DNA from: UBA668 sp043740085 | GTDB taxonomy: Bacteria > Actinomycetota > Acidimicrobiia > Acidimicrobiales > Ilumatobacteraceae | Assembly: GCA_043740085.1 (NCBI GenBank) | Contig: JAYUCY010000125.1 | Coordinates: 24,857-88,856 of the forward strand | DNA length: 64,000 nucleotides | Direction: 5' to 3' | Part shown: positions 16,993 through 25,146 of the stretch, piece after piece | Layout: the number at the start of each line of letters is the position of its first letter | Numbering within the stretch: position 1 is the first letter of the stretch | Notes under the pieces: generated by a model | What the model saw: only the letters and a program-made list of their open reading frames with translations | The model's database searches: none | What the model was told of the DNA's origin: nothing | Made by a program: the position numbers and the translations under genes

Positions 16993-17577
16993 TCAGTCCA
17001 GCAAGTCGGCTGGGGGCATGTTGAGAGCGGGCGCGTTCGCCGCAGCCACGGTGGGCGCCTGGCCGAGAGCATCCTCCAGCCGGCGCAGCGAGTACTCCGG
17101 CAGCGTGGTGTGCACCAGACGGGCAAACGGGAAGCGCTGCAGCTCTGTAGCCAGCGCGCCGACATCAAGGTTCTCCAGCAGCAAGACGACGGTGGTGGTG
17201 CTGGGCTGCACGGACTCGCGGAACCACTGCACCCACTCGTCGGGCACACCAAGGTCGATGACCTTCGCCGCGCCCGCACCGATGCTGGCGCCTACAGCGC
17301 CACCGACCAACCATCCCACTGGCCCGCCGAACATCAGGCCCAACAGACCACACCACACGCCACTGGAAAGCGCCGTGCGACCTGGCTGCGGGTCGATGGT
17401 CTCGCGCACCGCCGAGTGACCAGCAGCGTCCTTGGAGACGATGACCGCATCGCGCAGCTTCAGCGACCCCTTGACGGCAAGACCGGTGGCGGCCGTGAGA
17501 AACTCCTGAGCACGCAACGCATCAGGCAGCGACACTCCCACAAGGAACTGATCTGCGCCGTTGTTCTGGTCGTTCAT
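16993..17577 (-). CDS. DUF1269-like membrane-associated protein
   Basis: About 194 residues. A small N-terminal alpha/beta region (FLVGVSLPDALRAQEFL, then LKLRDAVIVSKDAAG) is followed by a glycine-rich hydrophobic hairpin, GLLGLMFGGPVGWLVGGAVGASIGAG. A second alpha/beta region contains TTVVLLLENLDVGALATEL. This order matches DUF1269 proteins of unknown function. The ATG at 17577 is preferred to the GTG at 17586. Confidence 0.7.
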   Translation of the reverse strand: MNDQNNGADQFLVGVSLPDALRAQEFLTAATGLAVKGSLKLRDAVIVSKDAAGHSAVRETIDPQPGRTALSSGVWCGLLGLMFGGPVGWLVGGAVGASIGAGAAKVIDLGVPDEWVQWFRESVQPSTTTVVLLLENLDVGALATELQRFPFARLVHTTLPEYSLRRLEDALGQAPTVAAANAPALNMPPADLLD

Positions 17578-17734
17578 AGGCGACACGATACCCCGGACTC
17601 CGGCAGCTCAGCCCGCATCGCCCACCTCCCACCTCGTGCAGATCCCACGCGTCACACCTCGACCACGGTGTGACGTGGTCACGGCCGAGACACGAGTGAA
17701 TGTGCAAGCGGGTGGGCGCGGCAGTAGCCTGGCG

Positions 17735-17880
17735 ACGGCGAAGGGGAGTAGCTCTCCGCCGGGAGATCGACACGCTGGGTGATGAACCCCGGTCCCCGGG
17801 CCCGACCGTTCGGGTGAGCAAGACCTTCGATCAGGCATCACGCGTGATGCCCGGTCGAGGCATCCCGCCTTCTCCGGGTC
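17735..17880 (+). ncRNA. yybP-ykoY manganese riboswitch
   Basis: The leader contains GGGGAGTAGC (17743-17752), the hallmark of the yybP-ykoY class. The closing stem pairs CGGCGAAGG (about 17737-17744) with CCTTCTCCG (17868-17876), one mismatch. An internal hairpin, GGCATCACGCGTGATGCC (17834-17851), lies between. The element ends about 20 bp before the start of a UPF0016/TMEM165 transporter, the commonest gene under this riboswitch. It senses Mn2+ and turns expression on. Confidence 0.85.
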
Positions 17881-17900
17881 CAGGGCCACGGAGGAACATC

Positions 17901-18467
17901 ATGGAAGCCTTTCTACTCAGCTTCGGCATCATCTTCGTCGCCGAGCTGGGCGACAAAAGCCAGTTGATGGCCATGACCTTCGCGGCCCGCTACCGCGCGA
18001 CCACCATTCTCATCGCCATCACGATCGCGACCGCGATCATCCACCTCGTGAGCGTGATGCTGGGCGCCGCCGTCGGAGCGGCACTACCGACGAAGGCGAT
18101 CTCCGTTGTTGCCGGCGTCGCGTTCTTGCTCTTCGCGGCGTGGACGTTGCGCGGTGACAAGCTCGACGACGACGAGGCAAGCCGGGTGGACAGGTCGACA
18201 AGGTCGGTGTTGATCACTGTCGGCGTCGCGTTCTTCCTCGCCGAACTCGGCGACAAGACGATGCTGGCCACCATCACCCTGGCCACGAACAACGGCCTGG
18301 TCGGCACGTGGATAGGTTCGACCCTGGGAATGGTTGCGGCCGACGCGCTTGCCATCGCCGTGGGGCAACAGCTGGGTGCCCGGCTGCCCGAGCGGGTGGT
18401 CAAGATCGGCGCCGCCATCACCTTCGTGCTGTTCGGTGTGCTGCTGATCATCGAGGGCCTGCGCTGA
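17901..18467 (+). CDS. UPF0016/TMEM165-GDT1 family Mn2+ exporter
   Basis: A 188-residue inner-membrane protein with two repeated halves of three helices. Each half starts with the family signature: FVAELGDKSQLM near residue 13 and FLAELGDKTMLA near residue 115. The ExGD(K/R)(T/S) motif binds the cation. Bacterial members export Mn2+, and the upstream Mn riboswitch agrees with this. The ATG at 17901 follows GGAGGA. A charged loop of about 30 residues joins the halves. Confidence 0.9.
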   Translation: MEAFLLSFGIIFVAELGDKSQLMAMTFAARYRATTILIAITIATAIIHLVSVMLGAAVGAALPTKAISVVAGVAFLLFAAWTLRGDKLDDDEASRVDRSTRSVLITVGVAFFLAELGDKTMLATITLATNNGLVGTWIGSTLGMVAADALAIAVGQQLGARLPERVVKIGAAITFVLFGVLLIIEGLR

Positions 18468-18479
18468 GTGCGATCCGCC

Positions 18480-19844
18480 TCAGTCCAGCTGCTGGATGCG
18501 AGCAGAGTGGCGGGCATGGCTGTGCAGCACGTGCGGCAGGTCGGGGTGCAGCACCTCACCGTCGCGCACCACGAAGCGGCCGTTGACAATCGTGTGCCAC
18601 GCACTGACCGGGCCACAGCGCAGCCAGGCCTCAATCGGGTCGGCCAGTGCGCCGGCAAACGCCGGGCCGGTGAGCTTCCAGATAGCGATGTCGGCCACCG
18701 CGCCCGGTTCGATCACACCTATCTCGCCCTCACGGCCAAGGCAACCGGCGCCGCCGAGCGTGGCCATCTCCAGCGCCATGCGCGCCGTGCCCGCGTGTGC
18801 ACCATCGCGCAGCTTGGCCAGCAGCATTGCCTGGCGGGCTTCCATCCAGACCGACGCACTGTCGGCCGACGACGAGCCGTCGACACCCAGGCCGACCTTC
18901 ACGCCGGCTGCGCGCATTGCCACGATCGGCGCAATGCCCGACGCAAGAATCATGTTGCTGCTGGGGCAGTGCGCAACACCGACTCCGGCTGCTCCGAGAC
19001 GGCGCTGCTCGTCGTGATTGGGCATGACGCAGTGCGCCACCCACGTGCGGTCCGTGCACCAACCGGTGCGTTCCAGAAATTCCATTGGCCGGCAGCCGAA
19101 GGTCGCCAGCGAGAACGCATCGTCCTCGGCGTTCTCGGCGAAGTGCGTATGCAGGCGCACGTCCAGCCGCTCGGCCAGCTCCGCACTGCGCACCATCAGC
19201 TGCTCAGTGACGCTGAACGGGCTGCACGGCGCAAGAGCGATCCGCACCATCGCGCCGTGGCTTCGGTCGTGATGGGCGTGCACCGCAACCTCGCTCGCGG
19301 CCAGGATCTCGTCGTCATCTGCAACCACATCGTCGGGCGGCAGTCCGCCGTCCTTCTGGCTGAGGCTCATCGAGCCACGGGTTGGGTGGAAGCGCACGCC
19401 CAGCTCGCGCGCCGCAGCAATCTCGGCGCTCAGAAGGTCGCCCGCGCCACGTGGGTGTAGATAGAGGTGGTCGGTGCTGGTGGTGCACCCACTGAGAGCA
19501 AGCTCGGCGAGGCCGACGAATGCGCTCGCATACACCGACTCCTCATCGATCGCGCGCCACAGCGGGTACAGCGATTGCAGCCAGCCAAAAAGCGGCTTGT
19601 CCGTCATCGGCGGGTAGGCACGAGTGAGGTTTTGGAACATGTGGTGGTGGGAGTTGACCAAGCCGGGCGTCACCAGGCAGTCACTGGCATCGAGTGTGCG
19701 GGTGGCCCCCGGAGCAGGCTCGGTGCTGGTACCCACGGCCTCAATCAAGTTGCCGGTGATGGCCACCCAGCCACCCACCAGCTCGCGTCGCTGCGGGTCG
19801 ACGGTGGCGACAGTGAGGGCATTGCGAATCAGTAGATCGGCCAT
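18480..19844 (-). CDS. Amidohydrolase, 8-oxoguanine deaminase type
   Basis: A 454-residue zinc hydrolase with the deaminase layout: HxH in VNSHHHMFQNLTRAYP, His in LHTHFAEN, His in VAHCVMPN and Asp in GLGVDGSSSAD. The region LFGWLQSLYPLWRAIDEESVY and GCTTSTDHLYLHP closely recalls 8-oxoguanine deaminase / hydroxyatrazine-type enzymes, which deaminate purine- or triazine-like rings. It could therefore salvage or detoxify oxidised guanine. Substrate specificity is inference. The gene is 23 bp downstream of a PLP decarboxylase gene on the same strand. Confidence 0.85.
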   Translation of the reverse strand: MADLLIRNALTVATVDPQRRELVGGWVAITGNLIEAVGTSTEPAPGATRTLDASDCLVTPGLVNSHHHMFQNLTRAYPPMTDKPLFGWLQSLYPLWRAIDEESVYASAFVGLAELALSGCTTSTDHLYLHPRGAGDLLSAEIAAARELGVRFHPTRGSMSLSQKDGGLPPDDVVADDDEILAASEVAVHAHHDRSHGAMVRIALAPCSPFSVTEQLMVRSAELAERLDVRLHTHFAENAEDDAFSLATFGCRPMEFLERTGWCTDRTWVAHCVMPNHDEQRRLGAAGVGVAHCPSSNMILASGIAPIVAMRAAGVKVGLGVDGSSSADSASVWMEARQAMLLAKLRDGAHAGTARMALEMATLGGAGCLGREGEIGVIEPGAVADIAIWKLTGPAFAGALADPIEAWLRCGPVSAWHTIVNGRFVVRDGEVLHPDLPHVLHSHARHSARIQQLD

Positions 19845-19867
19845 GTTCGCTCAGTTCCGAATTCAGG

Positions 19868-21241
19868 TCAGGCAAGTGAATCGAGGATCAATTGCACGTC
19901 CTCGACGGTGGTGCGCGGGTTGACGATACACACGCGCAACACGGTCTCGCCGGCCCACCCGGTGGGCACCACGAAGGCGGTACCGGCGGCCAACATCGCA
20001 TCGCTCCACGCCTGATAGTGGGCAGGGCTCCATCCAACGCGGCGGAACAGCACGATGCTTAACTCGGGCTCCATCAGCAGTTCCAAGTTGGCCGTCTCAC
20101 GAATCATCCGCGCGGTTTCGCGAGTGACGGTGAGCGTGGTCTCCACGGCGTCGCGGTACGCGGCCGTTCCGTAGGTGGCGAGGCTGAACCAGAAGGGTAG
20201 GCCGCGGGCACGACGCGACAGGTGGTGCGCGAAGTCGCTGGGGTTCCAGTCCTCCTCACTCCCCTCGTCGGCGTGTAGCACGTCGAGATACTCCGCGTGT
20301 TGCGTGTGCGCCGCGCGAGCAACCAGTGGGTCGGCGTAGAGCAGGGCGCAGCAGTCGAACGGTGCGAACAGCCACTTGTGCGGGTCGACGATGAAGCTGT
20401 CGCAACGCTCGATGCCGTTGTACTTCACGCGCACGCTTGGTGCCGCCAGCCCGGCGCCGCCATATGCGCCATCGACGTGGAACCACACGCCCAACTCGGC
20501 CGCCACATCGGCCGCCGCGTTCAGGTCGTCAATCACACCGGCGTTGGTGGTACCGCAGGTCGCGACGACCGCGAATACTCGCTCACGGTCCTGCGGTTCC
20601 AATGCGGCGACGGTCTGGCGCAGGTTGGCGACATGCAGTCGGCCCTCACTGTCGGACGGCACGGAGATCTCGTCAGCATCCATCGCCCGGCACGCCGAAG
20701 CGATGCTGCTGTGCGCACCCTTCGACGAAATGATCAGGCCACGAGTGCGGTCGAACTTGCCCTCTGCGCGCAGGCGCCAGCGGTATCGAGCGGCGATGAG
20801 CGCGCTCAGGTTGCCGCCCGTGCCGCCGCTCACGAACACGCCTCCGGCTGTGGGCGACAGACCCGCCAGGTCGGCGATGTAGCGCAGCGCTTCGTTCTCC
20901 GCGTAGACAGCGCCGCCGCCTTCCATCCATGAACCGCCGTAGATGCTGGAGGCGCCCACGACGAGGTCGAACAGAATCGAGGCCTCGGTAGGGGCGCACG
21001 GCACGAACGACAGGAAGCGAGGGTGGTCGACCGAGATGCACGCCGGCGCCAGTACGTCGCCAAACAGGCGCAACGCCTCCAGGCCGCCAAGGCCGCACTC
21101 GGTGATGGTACGCCCGGCCATCGCCTGTAACTCGGCGTACGTACGGGGCCCGTCGAGCGGTGGCTCCATGCGTACCCGGTCGACTGCGTAGCGGACAATG
21201 GCTTGCGTGAGCACCTCGGTGGAGGCGTCGTGCTGATGCAT
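19868..21241 (-). CDS. PLP-dependent group II amino-acid decarboxylase
   Basis: 457 residues. The PLP lysine is in DSFIVDPHKWLFAPFDC. Upstream are FVSGGTGGNLSALIAAR, FHVDGAYGGAGL (Asp that pairs with the pyridine N) and ATCGTTNAGVID. This is the aromatic-L-amino-acid / glutamate / diaminobutyrate decarboxylase family (Pyridoxal_deC). The substrate cannot be told from motifs alone. The ATG at 21241 is the natural start. It is cotranscribed with the amidohydrolase gene downstream. Confidence 0.88.
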   Translation of the reverse strand: MHQHDASTEVLTQAIVRYAVDRVRMEPPLDGPRTYAELQAMAGRTITECGLGGLEALRLFGDVLAPACISVDHPRFLSFVPCAPTEASILFDLVVGASSIYGGSWMEGGGAVYAENEALRYIADLAGLSPTAGGVFVSGGTGGNLSALIAARYRWRLRAEGKFDRTRGLIISSKGAHSSIASACRAMDADEISVPSDSEGRLHVANLRQTVAALEPQDRERVFAVVATCGTTNAGVIDDLNAAADVAAELGVWFHVDGAYGGAGLAAPSVRVKYNGIERCDSFIVDPHKWLFAPFDCCALLYADPLVARAAHTQHAEYLDVLHADEGSEEDWNPSDFAHHLSRRARGLPFWFSLATYGTAAYRDAVETTLTVTRETARMIRETANLELLMEPELSIVLFRRVGWSPAHYQAWSDAMLAAGTAFVVPTGWAGETVLRVCIVNPRTTVEDVQLILDSLA

Positions 21242-21425
21242 AGTCGCCAGTCTGCCAGCACCACGACAAGGCCGGGTCAGGCCCGGACAGCGGTGAGGTG
21301 CCGTTGTCGTCGGAGGTGCCGGTCAAGCAAGGTCAAGCAGGGACGTCGACGAAACTGGCACCTGTTTCAATTTTGTTCGAGATTTGTTGAATTCATCACG
21401 GGACCGCAGGTCTTCCGAAAACGAA

Positions 21426-21467
21426 GTGACCCCGGCACCGTTACAAGCGGCCCGGGGTCGTGGTCAC
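21426..21467 (-). terminator. Terminator of the ridA - small membrane protein unit
   Basis: GTGACCCCGG (21426-21435) pairs with CCGGGGTC (21452-21459) and, past a bulge, AC at 21466-21467. On the minus strand the stem is followed by TTCGTTTTCG. It lies 43 bp after the stop of the 51-aa ORF. The rest of 21242-21425 is the AT-richer upstream region of the decarboxylase gene and shows no gene. Confidence 0.65.
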
Positions 21468-21509
21468 AACCTGTGGAGATTATGACGTCGCCCAGGCTAT
21501 CGATGTCGT

Positions 21510-21665
21510 TTAGTAGTTCGTGTCGAGCAGTTCGCTGCCGGCATTGCGCTGCTCGCCATCACGGTTGAGCAGGTAGCCGAGCAGCGCGGCGATGGTGACC
21601 GCACCCATGATGGCGATCACGGGAAACACCAGCAGAACAAGGATGATTGCAAGGGCGCCAGGCAC
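21510..21665 (-). CDS. Small single-pass membrane protein, 51 aa
   Basis: GTG start at 21665 and TAA at 21510-21512. The protein begins VPGALAIILVLLVFPVIAIM and continues through a hydrophobic stretch to about residue 33, then RDGEQRNAGSELLDTNY as a polar cytoplasmic tail. The long hydrophobic core suggests one helix or a tight hairpin. It starts 17 bp after the ridA stop and is followed by a terminator, so it is probably the last gene of that unit. No function can be assigned. It is too short for ordinary ORF cut-offs. Confidence 0.6.
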   Translation of the reverse strand: MPGALAIILVLLVFPVIAIMGAVTIAALLGYLLNRDGEQRNAGSELLDTNY

Positions 21666-21681
21666 GTCAACAGCCTACAAC

Positions 21682-22044
21682 TCAGGCGTCGGCAGCCAAG
21701 GGTTTGAACGCCCAGGCCTCGATCTCGACGGCACCGCCAGCGGGCAGCGCGGCCACGCCGATGGTGCTGCGCGCGGGGCGGCTGTCGCCGAAGCCGGCAA
21801 CGTACGCCTCGTTGAACGCCGCGAACGTTTCCATATCGGTGAGAAAGCACAGCGTCTTGGCCACGTCGGCCACAGTCGCGCCCATCGAGGCCAGCTGGCC
21901 CTTCAGATTTTCCACTGCCTGCGCGGTTTGCGCGGGCACCCCACCCTCCACGAGCACACCGTCTTTGAGGCCCAGTTGGCCGCTGACGATGATCCAGTCG
22001 CCGGCGCGAACTGCGGGTGTGTAGGGGCCGAGGGGCTTTGTCAT
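21682..22044 (-). CDS. RidA/YjgF-family protein
   Basis: A 120-residue member of the Rid family. MTKPLGPYTPAVRAGDWIIVSGQLGLKDG at the N-terminus and the C-terminal RSTIGVAALPAGGAVEIEAWA match the family fold. The arginine that binds the carboxylate of 2-aminoacrylate in true RidA sits in PARSTIGV and is present. RidA hydrolyses reactive enamines made by PLP enzymes; a PLP decarboxylase gene lies nearby on the same strand. The ATG at 22044 gives the normal length. Confidence 0.88.
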   Translation of the reverse strand: MTKPLGPYTPAVRAGDWIIVSGQLGLKDGVLVEGGVPAQTAQAVENLKGQLASMGATVADVAKTLCFLTDMETFAAFNEAYVAGFGDSRPARSTIGVAALPAGGAVEIEAWAFKPLAADA

Positions 22045-22266
22045 GGACGCATCGTACGCCGGCGCAACGGCACCGACCCCAGCGTCGACCATGCAAGTCC
22101 CGCCGCTGTTCCCGCCCGGTCCCATCCGGCGCCCAGTTCCGTCCAACCTGTCGCGGCCCGCCCATCAGCCCTGGTGGTCACGTCCGCGACAGGTTTACCA
22201 GAGGGCGACGGACCGGTGCGGGAGCGGGCTAGGCGACTCGTCGTCGAGGTGCGTTACAGTCGACCC

Positions 22267-22473
22267 GTGGCGGTCCGCGTACTCTGGCTGGTGAAGGGCC
22301 TCGGTCCGGGAGGAGCCGAACGGCTGCTGGTGGAGGCCGCGCGGGCACACGATCTCTCTCGCGTGCAACTCACGTGCGCGTTCGTGCTGCCGTGGAAGGA
22401 CCACTTGGTTGCAGAGCTGGAAGCTGCTGGGTGTGTGGCAAAGGTCATCGCACGGCAGACTCGCACGCTGTGA
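22267..22473 (+). pseudogene. Glycosyltransferase family 4 N-terminal fragment
   Basis: Codes 68 residues starting VAVRVLWLVKGLGPGGAERLL, the typical first strand and glycine loop of GT4 enzymes, and continues to LEAAGCVAKVIARQ before a stop. An intact enzyme needs about 350-400 residues; neither the acceptor domain nor the donor-binding ExxGxxxxE motif exists downstream. The next gene begins 31 bp later. It looks like a truncated remnant. Confidence 0.6.
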
Positions 22474-22504
22474 ATCGGTGGCGCAACCGAAGTACCGTGC
22501 CGTT

Positions 22505-23362
22505 GTGGATTTCTCGCGACGTCAGGTCATTACCGCCGCAGGCAGTGCCGTTCTCCTCGCTGCATGTGGCGACAACGCCGAAACGAAGCCGTGGATTCTG
22601 GTCCAACGGTTTCCGAGCGAGCCGCTGTTGACGCCGGGAGACGTGCGCCTTCCCATCTCGCTGGCAGACGACACGCGGATGCTGGACAACGGTCCGGCGA
22701 CGCTGACCGGATGGGTCGAAACTGATGACGACGCACGGCTGCGCATCACCGACGTCACCGGCATTCGTCGCCACGACGGCATCCCCACTCCGTACTGGGA
22801 AGTGCGTGCAACGTTGCCTGCCGAGGGCTCTTACGCGCTGCGCCTCGAAGGCGACGATGGCTACGGCGCCAGCTTCAAGGTGTACTCGCCCGCCGACGTC
22901 ATCTCGCCGCTGACAGGTAACGAGCTGCCCCCGTTCGACACGCCCACAGCCGACGACCACCGTGGCGTCGAGCCGTATTGCACCCTCTCACCCGACCCGT
23001 GCCCGCTGCACGAGATGACACTCACCGAAGCGCTAGCCCTCGGTAAGCCGCTCGCGTACATGGTGGGTACACCAGCTCACTGCCAGACGGGAACGTGCAC
23101 GCCTGGCTTGCAGTTCCTCATCAAGGAGCACGAACGCGTGGGTGACAAGCTCGTGATGGTGCACGCCGATGTGTACGCCGATTCGGCGGCCACCGAAGTG
23201 GCTCCGGCGGTCAACGCACTGGGCGTGCAGTACGAACCGATCATCTACTTCTGCACGGCCGACGGCACGATCGTGGATCGCCTCGACGCCATTTGGGACG
23301 CAAGCGAACTGACGGAACGAATCGACGCGCTACTCGCCCGCTCAACGGGCTCGCTCAGCTGA
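22505..23362 (+). CDS. Lipoprotein with thioredoxin-like C-terminal domain
   Basis: About 285 residues. The GTG at 22505 gives a signal peptide, DFSRRQVITAAGSAVLLAAC, with an Arg pair and lipobox cysteine. An extracytoplasmic beta-rich region follows (RLPISLADDTRML, ATLPAEGSYALRLEGDDG). The last 110 residues look thioredoxin-like: PLAYMVGTPAHCQTGTCTPGL holds a CxxxxC pair in place of CxxC, followed by LVMVHADVY and EPIIYFCTADGTIVDRL. It may handle copper or disulfides outside the membrane; that is inference. It overlaps the convergent Fe-S carrier gene by 8 bp. Confidence 0.7.
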   Translation: MDFSRRQVITAAGSAVLLAACGDNAETKPWILVQRFPSEPLLTPGDVRLPISLADDTRMLDNGPATLTGWVETDDDARLRITDVTGIRRHDGIPTPYWEVRATLPAEGSYALRLEGDDGYGASFKVYSPADVISPLTGNELPPFDTPTADDHRGVEPYCTLSPDPCPLHEMTLTEALALGKPLAYMVGTPAHCQTGTCTPGLQFLIKEHERVGDKLVMVHADVYADSAATEVAPAVNALGVQYEPIIYFCTADGTIVDRLDAIWDASELTERIDALLARSTGSLS

Positions 23363-23681
23363 AGGACTGGCCGCAGCCGCAGCTGCGAGTGGCGTTGGGG
23401 TTGGTGATGGCGAAGCCGGCCTGGTTGAGGCCGTCCTTGTAGTCCAGCGTGGCGCCCAGCAGCAGCTGTGCGGAGGCGGGGTCGACAACGACGCTTACCT
23501 GGTCCGGGCCGAACTGGGCCTTCTCGTCATCAGGGGCGAAGTCGCCATCGAAGAACATCTCGTAAGAGAACCCGCTGCAGCCACCGGGGCGCACGGCCAC
23601 GCGCAGGGCGAGGTCGGTTGCGCCTTCGGCTTCGAGAAGTTCCTTCACCTTGCGGGCGGCGTTGTCGGTGACCGTGATCAT
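23355..23681 (-). CDS. A-type iron-sulfur cluster carrier (ErpA/IscA family)
   Basis: A 108-residue HesB-family protein. The three invariant cysteines are C35 in RPGGCSGFSY and C101/C103 in RSCGCGQSF. It accepts Fe-S clusters from a scaffold and delivers them to apo-proteins. The divergent neighbour is an Mrp ATPase, also an Fe-S carrier, which supports a joint role. Which of ErpA or IscA it matches better cannot be decided here. Confidence 0.92.
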   Translation of the reverse strand: MITVTDNAARKVKELLEAEGATDLALRVAVRPGGCSGFSYEMFFDGDFAPDDEKAQFGPDQVSVVVDPASAQLLLGATLDYKDGLNQAGFAITNPNATRSCGCGQSFS

Positions 23682-23806
23682 GGGTGCTGCTCCTGTGTTG
23701 CGTAAGGGTGATCTGCGAGATGGCGTACTACGAGATGGCGATGCGCTGGAGGGGATTCCAGAGCCGTGAGGGGAGTGTAACCGGGAATTACCGTAGCATT
23801 GACTTC

Positions 23807-25015
23807 GTGATTACAACGCCGCCGAGCGCCGATGAGGTGACCGAGCTGTTGCGCGCGGTCATCGACCCCGAGTTGGGCGCCGACATCGTCACCTTGGGCA
23901 TGGTCCCCGGTGTCTCGGTGGCCGACGATGGCGTGGTCACGGTGGGCATCAAGTTGACCATCGGTGGTTGCCCGCTGCGGGCGCAGATCAAGAAGGACGT
24001 CGAGACTCGGGTGGCGGTGCACCCCGGGGTCACCAAGGTGAAGATCGACTGGGGTGAGATGACCAGCGAGGAGCGCAGCGATGTGATGCTGAAGGCCCGC
24101 TGGAATGCCCGCGAGAATGCGACTGACACTGCGATTCCGGTGACCACACGAGTCATTGCGATCGCCAGCGGCAAGGGCGGTGTGGGCAAGAGTTCGGTCA
24201 CCGTCAACCTCGCCGCTGCGGTCGCTGCGCAGGGCTTCACCGTTGGCGTCCTCGACGCCGACATCTGGGGCTTCTCGGTGCCGCGCCTGCTGGGCATCGA
24301 CGAGCCGCTCGAGGCCCACAGGGTTGAGGGCAGTGACAAGCCGCGCATCATGCCCAACGAGTTGGTGGTCGGTCGCGGGTTCTCCAAGGGTCTACTGAAG
24401 GTGGTCAGCACCGGCTTCCTGGTCGGCGAAGACACGGCGCTGATGTGGCGCGGGTTGATGCTCACCAAGGCCGTCGAGCAGTTCCTCAACGACGTCGAGT
24501 GGGGCGAGCTGGACTACCTGTTCATCGACATGCCGCCCGGCACCGGCGACGTGCAAATGGGCTTGGCGCGAATGCTGCCGCGCACCGACCTGCTGATCGT
24601 CACCACACCTGCGTTGGCCGCCCAGAAGGTGGCGGCCCGCGCCGCCGACATGGCGCGTCGGAGCTTCCTGCGCGTGTGCGGCGTCATCGAAAACATGAGC
24701 GCGTTCACGTGCGAGCACGGCACCTCGTACGCCCTGTTCGGTGAAGGTGGCGGGCAGGCGTTGGCCGACCAGGTCGGCGTGCCATTGCTCGGCCGTATCC
24801 CGCTGGAGGCCGCGGTGGCTGCCGGCGGCGACGCCGGTGCGCCGGTCGCGCTCAACGGAACCGGCGCCGCAGCCGACGAGTTCCGCGCCATCGCCCGCCT
24901 TATCGTTGAGGAAGTGGCGCCGCCCACCAACATGGCCGGCTGCAGCGCCCGCATGCTGACCATGGTCGCGGCGGCCCTCGACGCCAAAGATGCCGCCACG
25001 CCCTCCACCGACTGA
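23807..25015 (+). CDS. mrp: Mrp/NBP35-family iron-sulfur cluster carrier ATPase
   Basis: 402 residues. An N-terminal DUF59/MIP18 domain (about residues 1-95) contains VIDPELGADIVTLGMV and IGGCPLRAQIKKDV. A deviant-Walker ATPase follows with ASGKGGVGKSSVTVNLA, DADIWGFS and FIDMPPGTGDVQ. The protein assembles or transfers 4Fe-4S clusters. Cys residues near CGVIENMSAFTCEHG could take part in cluster binding. The GTG at 23807 is chosen because earlier codons have no family similarity. A direct repeat CGAGATGGCG at 23716 and 23731 lies in the divergent region. Confidence 0.9.
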   Translation: MITTPPSADEVTELLRAVIDPELGADIVTLGMVPGVSVADDGVVTVGIKLTIGGCPLRAQIKKDVETRVAVHPGVTKVKIDWGEMTSEERSDVMLKARWNARENATDTAIPVTTRVIAIASGKGGVGKSSVTVNLAAAVAAQGFTVGVLDADIWGFSVPRLLGIDEPLEAHRVEGSDKPRIMPNELVVGRGFSKGLLKVVSTGFLVGEDTALMWRGLMLTKAVEQFLNDVEWGELDYLFIDMPPGTGDVQMGLARMLPRTDLLIVTTPALAAQKVAARAADMARRSFLRVCGVIENMSAFTCEHGTSYALFGEGGGQALADQVGVPLLGRIPLEAAVAAGGDAGAPVALNGTGAAADEFRAIARLIVEEVAPPTNMAGCSARMLTMVAAALDAKDAATPSTD

Positions 25016-25052
25016 ACTTGGGTGGGGCCAGCCGAGGTTCTGGGGGTAACCA

Positions 25053-25145
25053 GTTCCGGAAACCGGAACGGGTGACACTCAGATCCAGCCCCCGAAACAC
25101 ATTCCGCCCATTTGTGCGCGCAAAGGTTGCTTGCGCAAATGGGGG
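25053..25145. terminator. Two hairpins between convergent mrp and Nudix genes
   Basis: First hairpin: GTTCCGG (25053-25059) pairs with CCGGAAC (25063-25069). Second: the segment around CCCATTTG and GCGC (from about 25108) pairs with TTGCGCAAATGGG ending near 25144. Neither has a long T-run. Their position between two stops suggests bidirectional termination. Confidence 0.55.
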
Positions 25146-25146
25146 A

